Shown here: positions 43,001 through 53,640 of the stretch, in pieces
Numbering within the stretch: position 1 is the stretch's first letter
Layout: every line of letters begins with the position of its first letter
Assembly (NCBI GenBank): GCA_030704615.1
Contig: CM060731.1
Span: 25,668,001-25,732,000 of the forward strand
Direction of reading: 5' to 3'
Source of the DNA: Takakia lepidozioides
Taxonomy: Eukaryota > Streptophyta > Takakiopsida > Takakiales > Takakiaceae
DNA length: 64,000 bases
Made by a program: the position numbers and the translations under genes
The notes under the pieces: generated by a model
What the model saw: only the letters and a program-made list of their open reading frames with translations
Databases searched by the model: none
Told to the model about the DNA's origin: nothing

Positions 43001-43583
43001 AAAAGATTCTCAAGGACCTGGACCTGGATCAGCAAGTCTTGACCCTGCTGGATAAATCCGACTTAGAGGCTGTAGTGTCCAAAGCCATGTCTGTTGCCAT
43101 GAGATTGTCTGATGAAAATGAAAATAGGCAGAAAACTTCCCTGAACTTGTTTCTAGTCAGTGACATGGGGGAGGACATCTTGGATGACCTCAAGGGTCCA
43201 CCCACTCTCGGCACTAGACTGAAATTTAAACTCAGGGCAGGAAGCCTACCTTTGAACAACAAACAGAAGCAAAGAGGAAAGGGAGAGTGCACTTCCCATT
43301 GTGTGGGCAATCTCAAGACAATATTCATTTTCTGATACACTGTCCGGGGTTCTCTCACCAAAGAGACGCTCTCTTCAAATCTATCAAGGGAATTGTGCAT
43401 GTACCCCTGTTTACCAACTTTGAAAGTCTCGAGGCTGAGCCAAAAGCCCAGGCCCTCCTGAGGCCTAGTTTTTGGGCAAATCACACACATCAGATTGATG
43501 CTTATGTGAAGGGATTTCTAGAGAATATCTGGAAAACCCGGATTAATTCTATATATGAAGGTAAGTCTTACTACCAACGTTAG
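42964..43583 (+). pseudogene. LINE C-terminal region without reverse transcriptase
   Basis: Two frames follow the endonuclease directly: LDLDQQVLTLLDKSDLEAVV and LKFKLRAGSLPLNNKQKQRG, then CGQSQDNIHFLIHCPGFSHQ, RDALFKSIKGIVHVPLF. The last has the C...H...HC pattern of the zinc-finger end of LINE ORF2. No RT motif lies between endonuclease and this tail, so an internal deletion of 1-2 kb or a chimera is implied. Confidence 0.6.
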
Positions 43584-43679
43584 CCCCTGACAGAGGTAGG
43601 TTCTGTCCCTTTTGTTCCCGCTCAAACTGGGCGCGGGGTCAATGGCCACAAGGCTACGACAAACAACGTCTTATGAGTA

Positions 43680-44990
43680 CAATCTGTTATCTATTTTTGT
43701 GTACTTTCCTGCTGCCACCTCAGCAGTAACTTGCGAAGTCACTCCAAACCACCACAGATCATCCCAATGAGCTAATCAGTATGATGAGAGGGCAAAACAG
43801 GCTGAAATAGGTCGAAGAAGAAGGTGCCCTCACCACAAACGTGTTGAAGAAGGTACCTTCATCAGTAGTCCTTGCTCTATCAATTGCGCTACTGCCGCTG
43901 CTGTTTCCAATTGACCATCTACCCAGGCAGATTTCTTGTAGCTATTGATCCACAGGGAATCAGACGTAATCTTGTGTGTGAAATCCGGCCCTCTTGGATG
44001 AATCTGGACCTCTATCCCTGGTTTTCAGCTATCCCTGCTTGTGTACAAATCATGAATACATCCTCAGCCTTGCTGCTAACAGTTGACACTCACGGTGTGA
44101 AGTTCTTTCAGTAAACACCCCAACCCTACTTATTACAGTAGTTCCAAGTCTGAATTGTCTGTCAGAAAAGTGTTCATTCCAAAGCTTATCTTTGTTATCT
44201 ATTCTTGGGTACTTTCCTGCTGCCACAGCGGCAGTACGTGCAAAGTCACTCCAAACCACCACGAATCCCCCCAACGAGCTAACTTACAAAATTCAATATG
44301 CAATTTCAGGGCTGAGTCTGATGAGAGGGCAAAACAGGCTGAAATAGGTCGAATCAGAAGGTGCCTCACCACATCGTCCTCGATCTTCTGTCATGACCCA
44401 CGGAGGACTTGACTGACCATCAACCCAAGAGGACCTCTTGTGTGTGCCTACTTGTGTCTGTAGTCAGGTAACGACGGATTGGTCAGTGAGAACCACCACG
44501 GTGCAGCTGAGCACGGCCTGCTAAGACCAAGCTGACTCTCCGAAGAACCTTGTAAACATCTAGAAGAATACCAAATCAGGTACTAACAAGAGGCAAGAGC
44601 CCGCAATAGCAAGATGGAGAAAATTCTTCACATCGTACCTTAAGAAAACGCCACACCTTGCGATTGCAGTTGTCCCACCATTGTCAATCTTCTAAAAACT
44701 CATGCCAGGTCTGCTCAATGCTGCAAATTCAAGGCCGACTCTGATGAGAGGGCAAGACAGGCTGAAATAGGTCGAAGAAGAAGGTGCCCTCACCACATTG
44801 TCCTTGACCTTTGTGTCATGACCCATGGAGGATTTGCCCTCCCATCAGCCCAAAAGGATCGCTTCGGTGTGCTGCTAGTGTCTGTAGTCAGGTAATGTCG
44901 GATTGGTCTTTGAGAAACCACCACAAAATGGCCTCCTAAGACCAAACTCACTCTCCCCTAAACCTTGTAAACATCAGGAAGAATACCATG
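43680..44990. repeat. Second cluster of the dispersed repeat and QWWDN pseudo-exon remnants
   Basis: It contains dispersed-repeat copies at about 44335-44560 and 44752-44960 and weak minus-strand remnants of the exon found at 30.7-31.9 kb (EHFSDRQ near 44160, TWHEFLED..QWWDN near 44680). The units 'gtactttcctgctgccac..cagtaac' recur at 43700 and 44215, as at 31230 and 31570. No intact gene. Confidence 0.6.
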
Positions 44991-45147
44991 CCATGTGGAG
45001 AGGAGGGGAGAGGATAGGAGGGAAAAGAGAAAGCCCACGGAAGGGAAGGCGAATACGGGAGAGGAATGGAGAGGAGATGAGAGGAGGAGAGGGAAAAGAG
45101 AAAGCCGCGGGAGGGAAGGGGAGAAAGATCGCGGAGAGAGAGAAAAA

Positions 45148-45262
45148 AAAAAAAAAAAACAAACAAACAAACAAAACAAAACAAAAGGATGATCCCGCGA
45201 TTTGATCCCGCAGTGCATCGCGGCCTAAACGTCGTTCTTACCACTACACTACCCCTTAAAAC
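45148..45262 (-). repeat. tRNA-like SINE, minus strand, with a T-rich tail
   Basis: The reverse strand from 45258 reads GGGTAGTGTAGTGGTAAGAA (an A box close to real tRNA genes) and later GCGGGATCAAATCGCGGG (a B-box-like word). It then runs into TTTTGTTTTGTTTTG and a T run at 45148-45188. Tail type matches the copy at 25.4 kb. Confidence 0.5.
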
Positions 45263-45392
45263 TCAACAACCCCCTCCTGTAAAATTATATTTAAGGTGTT
45301 TTAAACCCCCCTCTGTATGTATAATGTTGTACATGGGGGGGTTTAAAATACCCCCTCCTGTGCACGCACATGGCTAGTACATTTAATGAGGA

Positions 45393-46475
45393 GTGCATCC
45401 CCCAGGTCCCCTGCCCCAAAGAAAGGGGCAGACAATTTGTTTGCTCTGCCGCACGTATGATGCGCCAGGGCGTCTCACGGTTTACCAGCCCCATCGACAG
45501 CCACAACCGAAGGGCTCGTTTGCCCCCCGACCCCCTCTTGTCCCCATCTTGGATGCGTCAAGGACCGGCTCAGCCAGCTCTCATATTCGGGAGGTTGTTG
45601 CAGAGCCGGATGCTCAGTTGAGCACACCCCCGGCCACCACGATGGGTGAAATGTACCTTGGCAAGCACATCACCCGTTCAGGGGCCCGGTATGGGCAACT
45701 TTTGGATGTCACCCCCATAGCGACCCCTTCCTCCGTAGCGAAGGCTGCACTTGCCAAGGCCCAACGTCAGGTTCAAGGGCCTTTGAAAGTGGTCGTTGCT
45801 AGCCCAATGTTGTCGATGAGGGAGGAGGAGAGGAGGAGGGCCAATGAAGTGCCGAGATAGCGAAGCGCCTCGAAGTCGTCAAGCCGGGTGAGGGCTTCTA
45901 CCCTGGGGGGGGGGGGGGGAGGAGGTATGGGCCGGTTTGGAGCGGCCTAGCCGACCAGCGACGCTGCCCCCTGAGCCTGAGCGGTTAGCAAAGAAGGGCC
46001 TGGACTATGGGGCGCCACCACCGGCTATGCTCCACATCTGGAATCTACTTCCAGTGGTGCTCCGGGAGGGGATATCACGGGCACATCCGGCAACGGGGAC
46101 TCCTGCCACATCGTGTGACACCGGGGGCGAGTCGGACAAGCTTGCAAAGGTACAACTGTCGCACCTTGTTCCATGTTTTGTCCTTTCCTTTGCATGCATG
46201 ATTTTCTTTGTTGTTTGGTTCTCTTTTTGAATTTGGGGGGAGGGGGGGGGGGGGGGGGGGGTTATTTGTTTTCAGGAGGTAGCACATGGCTAGCCTCATT
46301 GGTGCAGTCCGGTGGGGTTGCCAATGAGGGAGAGCACGTGGTGTTCATGAAGGACCCCAACACCAAATGTAAGAAGAAGAGGCCTCGACCTCCCGAGGTC
46401 CCTTTTACCATCAATGAAGGGGCTGCCGAGGAGAGATGGAGAAGGGAGAGAGAGAAGGAGAGAGAGAGGAAGTAG
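45393..46475 (+). CDS. Possible spliced gene of unknown function
   Basis: A 155-codon frame (45393-45860) contains MYLGKHITRSGARYGQLLDV and VVVASPMLSMREEERRRANE. A second open frame (45937-46158) ends LEV-like text GGESDKLAK at a donor (aaag|gtac). A third frame (about 46277-46475) starts after an acceptor (ttttcag) with STWLASLVQSGGVANEGEHV and KDPNTKCKKKRPRPPEVPFT. The putative intron holds a G tract of about 25 bases. No known domain; the polar, low-complexity composition makes this uncertain. Confidence 0.3.
45904..46262 (+). repeat. Two long G tracts
   Basis: A run of about 15 G near 45905-45920 and a run near 46236-46262 (GGGGGGAGGGGGG... interrupted once by A). Both could form G-quadruplexes in plus-strand DNA or RNA. 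(GAA)n follows at about 46518-46545. Homopolymers this long are often mis-sized in assemblies. Confidence 0.8.
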
Positions 46476-46479
46476 CGGG

Positions 46480-47796
46480 GAAGGGGAAGGAGATGGTCGT
46501 GGCGAAAGGGAAGGAAAAGTAGAAGAAGAAGAAGAAGAAGAAGAAGTCCCAGGGAGAGGAAGGGGTGAGTGTGCATGCGGGGGAGGGCAGTGGGGTAACA
46601 AAGGAGCAGGGGAAGGAGGCTACAAAGAAGAGAGAGGGTGGGAAAAAGAACAAATCCTTGGCGATAGAGGACGTGGAGTTGGCAAAGATCGTGGTGCCAC
46701 CGGTGGACTTACATTGTTGAAGTCTAATGCACGTGTAGAAGCGTTTATTTGAAGAGGGAAAATGCAGTATAGTTTATATTCATGTATTCTGATTTTGTAA
46801 TGTGATTGGCTGCGCAGTTCAACATTGGGGATAAGGTGATCGTATATGATCCCAGTGCACCCAAAAAAAGGCCGGAGTGGGGTATGTTGCTGGCCACCCC
46901 ACTAAAATGACATCGTCCGATTTCTACCGCATCAAAAAAGTGAGTCTCAAAAACGTCGTCTTGTCATATCCCAATTACTTAATTTGATAACCCTAATGAG
47001 ATCGAACTGGGTCACGCTGTTGGGAAATCCACTATGTGATCCTACAATCATCTTTAAAAGGCTTCATAGTGAGAGGCCATAGAATATTTGAGACAATTGT
47101 AGCTCCTATGAACATTGTTTGATTTCGAGGGTTTTGGACTTTGTGACAATAGAATGAAAGTAAGGCCTTGGTTTGTTCAACAATGAGACACGGCTTAAAA
47201 GAGCAAAGACAAACATGGTGTGACAGTTGAAATATAGTAAGTTACACGAGAGCCACAAATGTGTCACAAAAAAAAAAGCTTGAAAGGAAAAGCAGGGTAG
47301 AACTTATCTTCTCTGGATGGAGCCTCGCTGCAGCAGCAGCACAACAATTAAAACAAAACCGCTCACAACACATTAAAGACAACAAAAAGAAACAAGCAAA
47401 AAGAGGAAGGAGAGAATGAGCCTCACTCACCTTTACGAGTCGAGGGGAGAGGAGTGAAGATACGAGGAGGAGGGGATCGCTTAAGTAGACGACTCCACGA
47501 AACCCGGGATTGCTATTCCATGAGCCTATGAGCCATGATCCCATGAGCCCATGAGCGCGCATGCATGAGCCATGAGCCGCCACGCAACACACTAACTATT
47601 ACGGCAGAATTTTCTAAGTAAAATAAAATAAAATAATGATAAATTTTAGTTTTTAATAGGAGCCCTTTAGATGTTTGTAAAATGTTTTCTTTCTCAAAAG
47701 GATTTTTAGTTTTTTACAGTACCTTCTATTTAGAAACATAAAAGACAACCAATTCCTCACACAAGTATTCTATCACAAGGATGAGGGTCAGTTTGT
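46480..47796. other. Region without a supported gene
   Basis: A purine-rich, Glu/Lys-coding low-complexity part (46480-46750) is followed by ordinary intergenic sequence. A 116-codon minus-strand frame at 47242-47592 has no recognisable motif. Short 'atgagcc' repeats occur at about 47520-47575. Confidence 0.4.
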
Positions 47797-48117
47797 TTGT
47801 CTGATAACTCATATAACCAGCATATACGCATTAATGGTGCGGTGTTTCATAAGCATCCAGTGATTGAGCCGCTGACAACTACTATACATCTCCTTAAGCT
47901 GACTGATGAGCGATACATGAAGCATTTGGCTCGGGTAAATAGAGCTTTGGTGCAGCAGTTGTTTGATCTTTGTACGTTTTACGACGGACTGCAGATACCT
48001 GCAAGCAGGGAAAGGGTTTTGGTAGCATGCTGGCCCTATTACTTAGCAAGGATAATAGAAGATTATGTACGAAAGTGTGAAGCGTGTACGTGTGTGGCCA
48101 TGCAAAAAAAAGCATAG
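47797..48117 (+). pseudogene. Possible integrase zinc-finger-like fragment
   Basis: A 106-codon frame ends WPYYLARIIEDYVRKCEACT, similar to the 'WWP.....++.YV..C..C' end of retroelement integrase zinc fingers. The preceding part (LTDERYMKHLARVNRALVQQ) is not diagnostic and the histidine pair is not evident. Confidence 0.25.
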
Positions 48118-48258
48118 ATGACTGATTTCATCTTCAAGAAATGGTTATCGTTTTTCAAACGAAGCATTTCAAGTGGTATCTCAAAAGACAATCGTCATTT
48201 ATTTATCTTTGATGGACACGATAGCCATGTCACTATTCAGACAATAGAACAAAGGTAA
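48118..48258 (+). pseudogene. pogo/Tigger-type DDE transposase fragment
   Basis: A 46-codon frame reads FIFKKWLSFFKRSISSGISK, then HLFIFDGHDSHVTIQTIEQ. 'LLxLDGHxSH' is the second catalytic aspartate block of DDE_1 (pogo/Tigger/CENP-B-like) transposases. It ends in a TAA with a possible donor (agg|taaat) just before. The rest of the domain is not found nearby. Confidence 0.6.
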
Positions 48259-48364
48259 ATCCAATAATAAAAAACATAAAAATCGTTTCCACTCCGTCAA
48301 TTGAAAATAATATATGATATATATCAATTTGACATATTATAATTTTAAATAAAAAGATAGTAAA

Positions 48365-48381
48365 TAGAGTTATCCGTAAAG
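48365..48381 (+). repeat. Left terminal inverted repeat of the Harbinger element
   Basis: 17 bp, perfect partner at 50829-50845. Confidence 0.88.
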
Positions 48382-48596
48382 TAATCCCGAGTTTGGCGCC
48401 CTGTTTGGTCCCGAGTTACGGGTTTCATCCTGAGTTTGAGTTAATCCGTAAAGTGCAAAAAACTGGGCACGAAGTCAGAAAATTGGGCACCAAATCGTAA
48501 ATTGGGGATGAGGGCAATGGCTGCTTCCTCTGACGATTGAGTGTTAGGGGTTAAGGGCTGAGAGGCTCTCAGCTCTGTTGTGTCGATCAGACAAAA

Positions 48597-49593
48597 TGAC
48601 AAGCTCCTCGTCATCTCCCTCAAGCGAGGATAGCTCATCTTCTTCAAGTGATGATGATCTGTTCGACGACATGGAGAGAGATACTTCCATGTTTCTTCAA
48701 GCTGCGCTAGCAGCTTTTAGTTCGGTAGATTTGTTCAATTCTAACGAGATGGAGGAGGGCTATGGGCAATCTGTGGATCAAGAGGTTGGAGTCCGGGATG
48801 TGCTTGCCACAATGCGAGCCACACCTACACTTTTCAAGCAGCTCACTAATTTTAGTGTAGAAGAGTTTGAGGAGCTAGCTGCATTGGTAGTGTCGACTAT
48901 CATCTCAAATGCAAGATTGACAGGCGAAGAAAAACTTTGCACTGGCAGGCCATGTAAGCTGACCCCTCATCAACGATTACTCAATTTCATTTTATACCTC
49001 AAGCATGACAACGTGACTATCTACGATTCATTTATGTGGAATTGGTCGAGAAGCTCTTTGTGCGATGATGCCATGTTCATATCTTCCTGCATAAACCATG
49101 CAATTGCAAACGAAATCCATTGGTCAACCCCAGAAGGGCGAGCTAGGCTGGCCACTCATATGCCTGACTTTCAAGGATGTATTGGCTTGATTGATGGTAC
49201 CCTGGTCAAAATTCGGCGTCCCTGGAAGAATCAAGAGCACAAAACATGGTTTAACGGCCGTAAGAAGATCTACTGTATGAACACACCATCATGGTCGACC
49301 ATCATGGACTGTTTATTTACATAGATTCAGGGTGTCCAGGGTCCTTTCATGACATTACCATCCTGCGACATTCTGACATTCATAGAAATTGGCGGCAGTA
49401 CTTCATGCACCAAGATGAGCACTTCGAATATCTCCTAGGGGACCCGGGCTACATGGGGGAAGACATGTTTATTATGCGAAGGATTGGCAGGTGCGAAGTA
49501 CCTATGGATGTTGATGAAGGAACAGTGAGGGCCTACAACAAGATGCATGCCGGCTACCGCGTGCGAGTCCCGTGCGAGTTGAATGGGGGATAG
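48597..49593 (+). pseudogene. PIF/Harbinger transposase (one frameshift)
   Basis: A serine-rich N terminus (SSSSSPSSEDSSSSSS), then a helix-turn-helix segment (GRPCKLTPHQRLLNFILYLK). The DDE core follows: GLIDGTLVKIRRPW (first D), then after a frame change near 49300 YIDSGCPGSFHDITILRHSD (second D) and LLGDPGYMGEDMFIMRR (conserved third block). The first frame covers 248 codons from 48578 (ATG at 48597) and the second ends at 49593. A single base change of frame separates them, so it is nearly intact. Confidence 0.82.
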
Positions 49594-49793
49594 GGGGCAT
49601 GAAAAGAAAATGGAGACGCTTGATGAAGCGCATCGACTCCACCAAAAAAGAAATACAGTCACATGTTTCAATCAGCAGCTTTACTCACCAATTTCCTTCA
49701 AAGAAGAAGGCTTGATTTCACATGTGAGATCATAGGTGACTAGCACAACGACCCGACAAACTTCGGCTGGGACGGGGACTACTAGACAGATCA

Positions 49794-50403
49794 CTACAAA
49801 TGCAAGATAGCTTTAACCTGCAACTTGAACTCATCGTCACTTATCACACCTAGGTCTCGGCCCTGCTTTAAATTGCTGATTTTGACCTTGTTATGCTTCT
49901 CTTGGCTGATCTCCAACTTGGCAGCTAAGAAGGCGTCACAGATTTCAGATGAAGTCTGAAATTGATGGGCCATGGCAGCAATGCTACGAGATTGCTATTG
50001 GAGCATCTCAGACTTGCTCATTAGTTTTTCACCTGAGGACTTAGACCCTATAATTGCATTATAAATTGCATGACTACACTCGGTGCCAAGACTAGGTGCA
50101 GGTGGTGGTGCATCCGATTCCCCCACACCAGTAGAAGTTGTTGATGGGATCGGGGACGGACTTCCTGATTGTAACAAGTTGTTTCGCCTCTTCAATACAT
50201 TCCGAGAGGCATGGCCATGAGTACTCTTTAACCTCACCAACATTTCGTCACTCTGTAACACCGCCTTGTCAGAATCCTCTTCAACTTTTGGCTACAAGGA
50301 ACATCACAGTCCGGGAATGCTTCAGGCTCAGGGAATGCTTGAGTGCCATCTGTGTCTTCAAACTCCTCGAGGATGTAGTCCAATTCATCCTCGCAGTCCG
50401 CCA
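49794..50403 (-). pseudogene. Second Harbinger ORF (Myb/trihelix-type position)
   Basis: An ATG at 50403 starts MADCEDELDYILEEFEDTDG. After a shift near 50290 the frame runs on as VLQSDEMLVRLKSTHGHASR, then a Ser/Pro linker. It passes one in-frame TAG near 49997 and ends QEKHNKVKISNLKQGRDLGV, then FKLQVKAILHL and stop. In PIF/Harbinger elements the partner gene encodes a SANT/Myb-like protein that brings the transposase to the nucleus and the ends. The DNA-binding tryptophans are not obvious here, so the role is inferred from position. Confidence 0.5.
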
Positions 50404-50828
50404 TAGGTTAACACAAAGTTGCCCCCAAACCCTGTAAACGAAACAACCTGCAGCTGAGAGAAGAAGTCACCAAAGCCCACCTGAGGACCAGAATGCACGA
50501 GTCTAAAAAGAAAGAAAACACCAGCCACTGGCCACAATTCCCCACCGCGCACACTCCAATCTGCAAATGAGCACACCCAAATGGACAAAACGTGCTCCAA
50601 CGATGCGCAACCTTCCTCCAGAAGCTTGCTATGGCGCAAGCTTGTGAACTCTGACTCTCTTGGCCTCGACGAAAAACAAAACTCGGCACCAAACTCCTTT
50701 CACCCCCATTTTCATGGTCCTGGCAGTTTGGTCCCGTGTTTTTTTCTAGTCGTACCGCTTGATCCCGTGTTTTGAGTTTCATGCCAAGTTTTGGCCAAAC
50801 TCGGGGTTCTCATGCCGAGTTTGGGACC

Positions 50829-50845
50829 CTTTACGGATAACTCTA
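50829..50845 (-). repeat. Right terminal inverted repeat of the Harbinger element
   Basis: CTTTACGGATAACTCTA, the exact reverse complement of 48365-48381. Confidence 0.88.
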
Positions 50846-51089
50846 ATATATTGAAACTAAAAAAAAACCATCCTTCCACTATAACTAAAATTTTAATATA
50901 AGTGAATTTATTTTTTTATAGTAAAGGGTTGTGCATTAAGAGCATCTCTACCGTTCATATAGAAAATACATGTACCATAAATATGGTGGCTGTTGTGTGG
51001 AGCTCGTCGCATTGTTTACAAAACATATCATAGTTAGTTCCCACACACATCACATTTCTCCTCTACTTGCGTCCACCTTTCCCAACTCT

Positions 51090-51473
51090 CTCCCAAACAC
51101 GGAGATTACTTGAATACCGGTTTATGGATGGGTTGGTAGCCAGCTTTGTTGGGAAGGTTCTGGAAGAGGATCTCATCAACAACAGCTCCAGGGATCCACG
51201 TTTCTGCATAGCCTTGATCTCAACAAGGGGTGGGTAGACAAGATAGAGATTGCGGGATTTGATGGCATCGACGCTGAAGTGATTGTTGAGTATGATCACC
51301 ACATGGTCAGATGTAGATTTTGCACCGCGATAGACCACAAAGTCAAGGATTGCCCACACCTGAGCTCGAGGAAGATCCCAATAAGGACGCTGATGATCTC
51401 TACAGAGGGGGAGTTCGTGGCTGAAAATGTTTCTATTCCTGCTGGCAACGCCATGGAGCCCGCAGCTCAATAG
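51090..51473 (+). pseudogene. LINE ORF1-like zinc-knuckle fragment
   Basis: The frames GWVDKIEIAGFDGIDAEVIV and MVRCRFCTAIDHKVKDCPHL give a CX2CX4HX4C knuckle. The preceding layout (VGKVLEED..., then a 'LDLNKGWVDKI' strand) matches the DUF4283-knuckle arrangement of plant LINE ORF1. One shift lies near 51190. No ORF2 follows. Confidence 0.55.
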
Positions 51474-51479
51474 AAGATG

Positions 51480-52270
51480 GAGAATGTACCACATCATCAT
51501 AGGGAGGAGCGAGATATGGCGCGCCAACAACTCATGTTGAGATTGCAAGCTGAGCTTATAGATGAAGAGCAAAAAGATTTATTTAGTAGTAGTTTATGTC
51601 TTCAGTTAGAACACGATTTACTAAGGGCGTACTAGATCGTGAGCCTAGGGTAAATGCCCAGATGGGTGGACCAAAAACTGTGTAACACGACAGTCTCTAC
51701 AGTGATCTCCCTCAATGGTTCATTCATAGTTTTTCAATAACTCAATATTTCATCTAAATTTATATGGTGTAGCGTTTCTAATTACAATAGGTATGTGTAC
51801 CAACTATTAGATTGCAAAAACGATCATGATGTATCGGAGAGCTATGGACTTTTAGAGTTGATTACTATGGACTGCAAATGTTACAACATAAAATCTTTTT
51901 CGGACTAAAGAAACATCATCTACACTCATACAATAGAGGTGTCATTTTTAAAACCAACCCAAATCCACTTTTATATGGATTAGTTTCCTTAGGAATTGAG
52001 AGCTCTAAAAAACAGGTTGATTTGCTTTAGTCCATAGCATCTTATGTTTTGGGATTTGGGGTATCATCTTTTACTAAAAACACATACAAACCTATAATCT
52101 AGAATGGTCAGATGGTATATGGACAAACGGTTTTAAACTCTAAGTTTTGACGTCTAAATGTTTTTTTTCAAATTGAAGATTAAAATGACTAGTAAACAAT
52201 GTCTTCAATATTTAGGGGGGACTCTTTACTAAAATGTTAGGTATGTGGGAAGCAGCCCAAGTTTTAGCTA
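51480..52270. other. AT-rich stretch without a supported gene
   Basis: No open frame of note and no clear repeats. Some T-rich runs, for example at about 52160. Confidence 0.4.
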
Positions 52271-52276
52271 GACCAG

Positions 52277-52492
52277 ATGTACTGTGATCGCGTGGTTGAT
52301 CTTTTGAATCTCCAAAAATCTGTTACGTACAAGAAGTTGTCTAAAATCTGGGCAGATTTCACAGACTATAATGCCACCAACACTCTCTTGGTAGATGCAT
52401 CTCCATTGAAGTGTGCCCATAACCCTTCTGCCAACTGCATCTTCCCCTTCCATGGGAAAACTCCTCGTAGCCAAATTGCAAAAGACTGTTGA
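52277..52492 (+). pseudogene. FCP1/NIF-like phosphatase exon fragment
   Basis: The frame reads VTYKKLSKIWADFTDYNATN, then TLLVDASPLKCAHNPSANCIFPF. Plant FCP1-homology (NLI-interacting factor-like) phosphatases have a 'K.L.KVW....Y...NTLL+DDSP.K...NP...IFP' block here. The usual second aspartate of 'DDSP' is an alanine (DASP). No neighbouring exons of the domain (DLDETL) are visible, so this is an isolated relic. Confidence 0.5.
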
Positions 52493-52499
52493 CAGAACT

Positions 52500-53640
52500 T
52501 TTACCTTGGTTGGAAGGTGCATCGAAGGCGCCAACCATTCCGGAGTATGCGACGAGTCATCCATACAGACATCGGCAGAGCCACTTTGTGCTAAGAGACC
52601 CATCCTTGTCCACTCATTTGCCATCTGGCCTTAGACTCTTGCTTGTTGAAAGACAACATATGCGTGCTGTGATACATAATATAATATAATATAATATATA
52701 TTATATAGTCATCATCTTTGGAGTTTGAAAGAAAGGTCAACTAGAATTTAAGGGACTTCTCACTCTTGCTTGCACTTCATGGATTATCAGTCTTACACTT
52801 TGTCTGTTTATGTTTTAGGGTGCATTATGATATGATGACTGAGGGGTGAAAAGCTTGGGTGGTGCTTGATGCATCTCTTTCTAGAGCTCCTAAAAGACGA
52901 AGTCAACAACTTCTCAACTGGGGCAAGGGCGGCATCATTTGCTCCCGTATTTGCAACTCACTCGTTTTTTGGGTGGACGGCCTCTCCAAAGATTGGGAGC
53001 TCGTCGATGGATGGTGAGGAGGGAAAATTTAATTGGCCTCATCGTTGTGCTACAGATTCTTAATTCAAGATGCAGCTCAAATTCTAGTTATTGGGCTCCT
53101 ATACTTTTTGTCCGATCATTGGTGTGATGTTTTCTCTTCGGATTCTCTTGTTTCCTCGTTGGTTTTGGTCAATGCCTGCTTTTTGTGCATGTTATGTTCT
53201 TGATTTTCCTTGTTGCTCAATGTCTTTGCGGCTTCCTAATGCCTCGTCCTTCTTTTGCTTCCTCTCTTCTGTCCCTTTCCGCCTGTTTTTGTTTTCTGGT
53301 CTGGCTTTGGAGTGGTTTTGTTCCCATTTCATGCTCTTTCCCTTTCAGTTTTATTGTGATTTCTTGCATTGGACCTTTGGTGACGGCTCCAAGTTCATTA
53401 TGCGCCTTCCGGTGCCATTGTTAATTTTTTTCCACTTTTAAATGCATTTTGCCAGCCTGCTCCGTCCTTTTCTTCCCAAAAAAGAAAAAAAGAAAAAAGA
53501 AAAACGATAGAGCTTATAAAACGTTCCCAGTATCGTTCAATATGAACTTGGGAACAAGATATTATTTTATTTATATTATTCACTTTTCTTTGTTTTTCGG
53601 ATTTGAATTGTACAGGCCGTGGAATGGTCCATGCCGTGAG
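52500..53640. other. No supported gene; (TA)-rich microsatellite and C/T-rich tract
   Basis: A short ATAAT/TATA microsatellite lies at about 52677-52706. From 53090 to 53450 the plus strand is strongly pyrimidine-rich and open in two frames, giving hydrophobic, Phe/Cys/Leu-rich text that I consider spurious. A purine-rich run (AAAAAAGAAAAAAAGAAAA type) lies at 53478-53505. Confidence 0.4.

Larger units (their letters stand above)
48366..50844 (+). mobile_element. PIF/Harbinger DNA transposon with TIRs and two convergent genes
   Basis: TAGAGTTATCCGTAAAG at 48365-48381 is perfectly inverted at 50829-50845. Inside is a DDE_4-type transposase on the plus strand and a second ORF on the minus strand, the typical two-gene layout (transposase plus Myb/trihelix-like protein). 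The TIR-proximal zones on both sides repeat 'ccgagttt' words. Flanking AAT at 48363-48365 and 50845-50847 matches a 3-bp target duplication, although the canonical Harbinger site is TWA. Confidence 0.85.

Noticed and set aside
44948..45244. Overlapping ORFs rich in F, S, P and L on the minus strand
   Set aside because: They arise from a GA-rich low-complexity tract on the plus strand; all frames are open for compositional reasons.
46262..46653. Three overlapping minus-strand ORFs (80-104 codons)
   Set aside because: They are the complement of a GAA/GGA-rich low-complexity stretch and have no protein-like pattern.
53091..53441. A hydrophobic, membrane-protein-like ORF
   Set aside because: Two frames give similar Phe/Leu/Cys text because the strand is pyrimidine-rich; no start context, splice sites or conserved motif.
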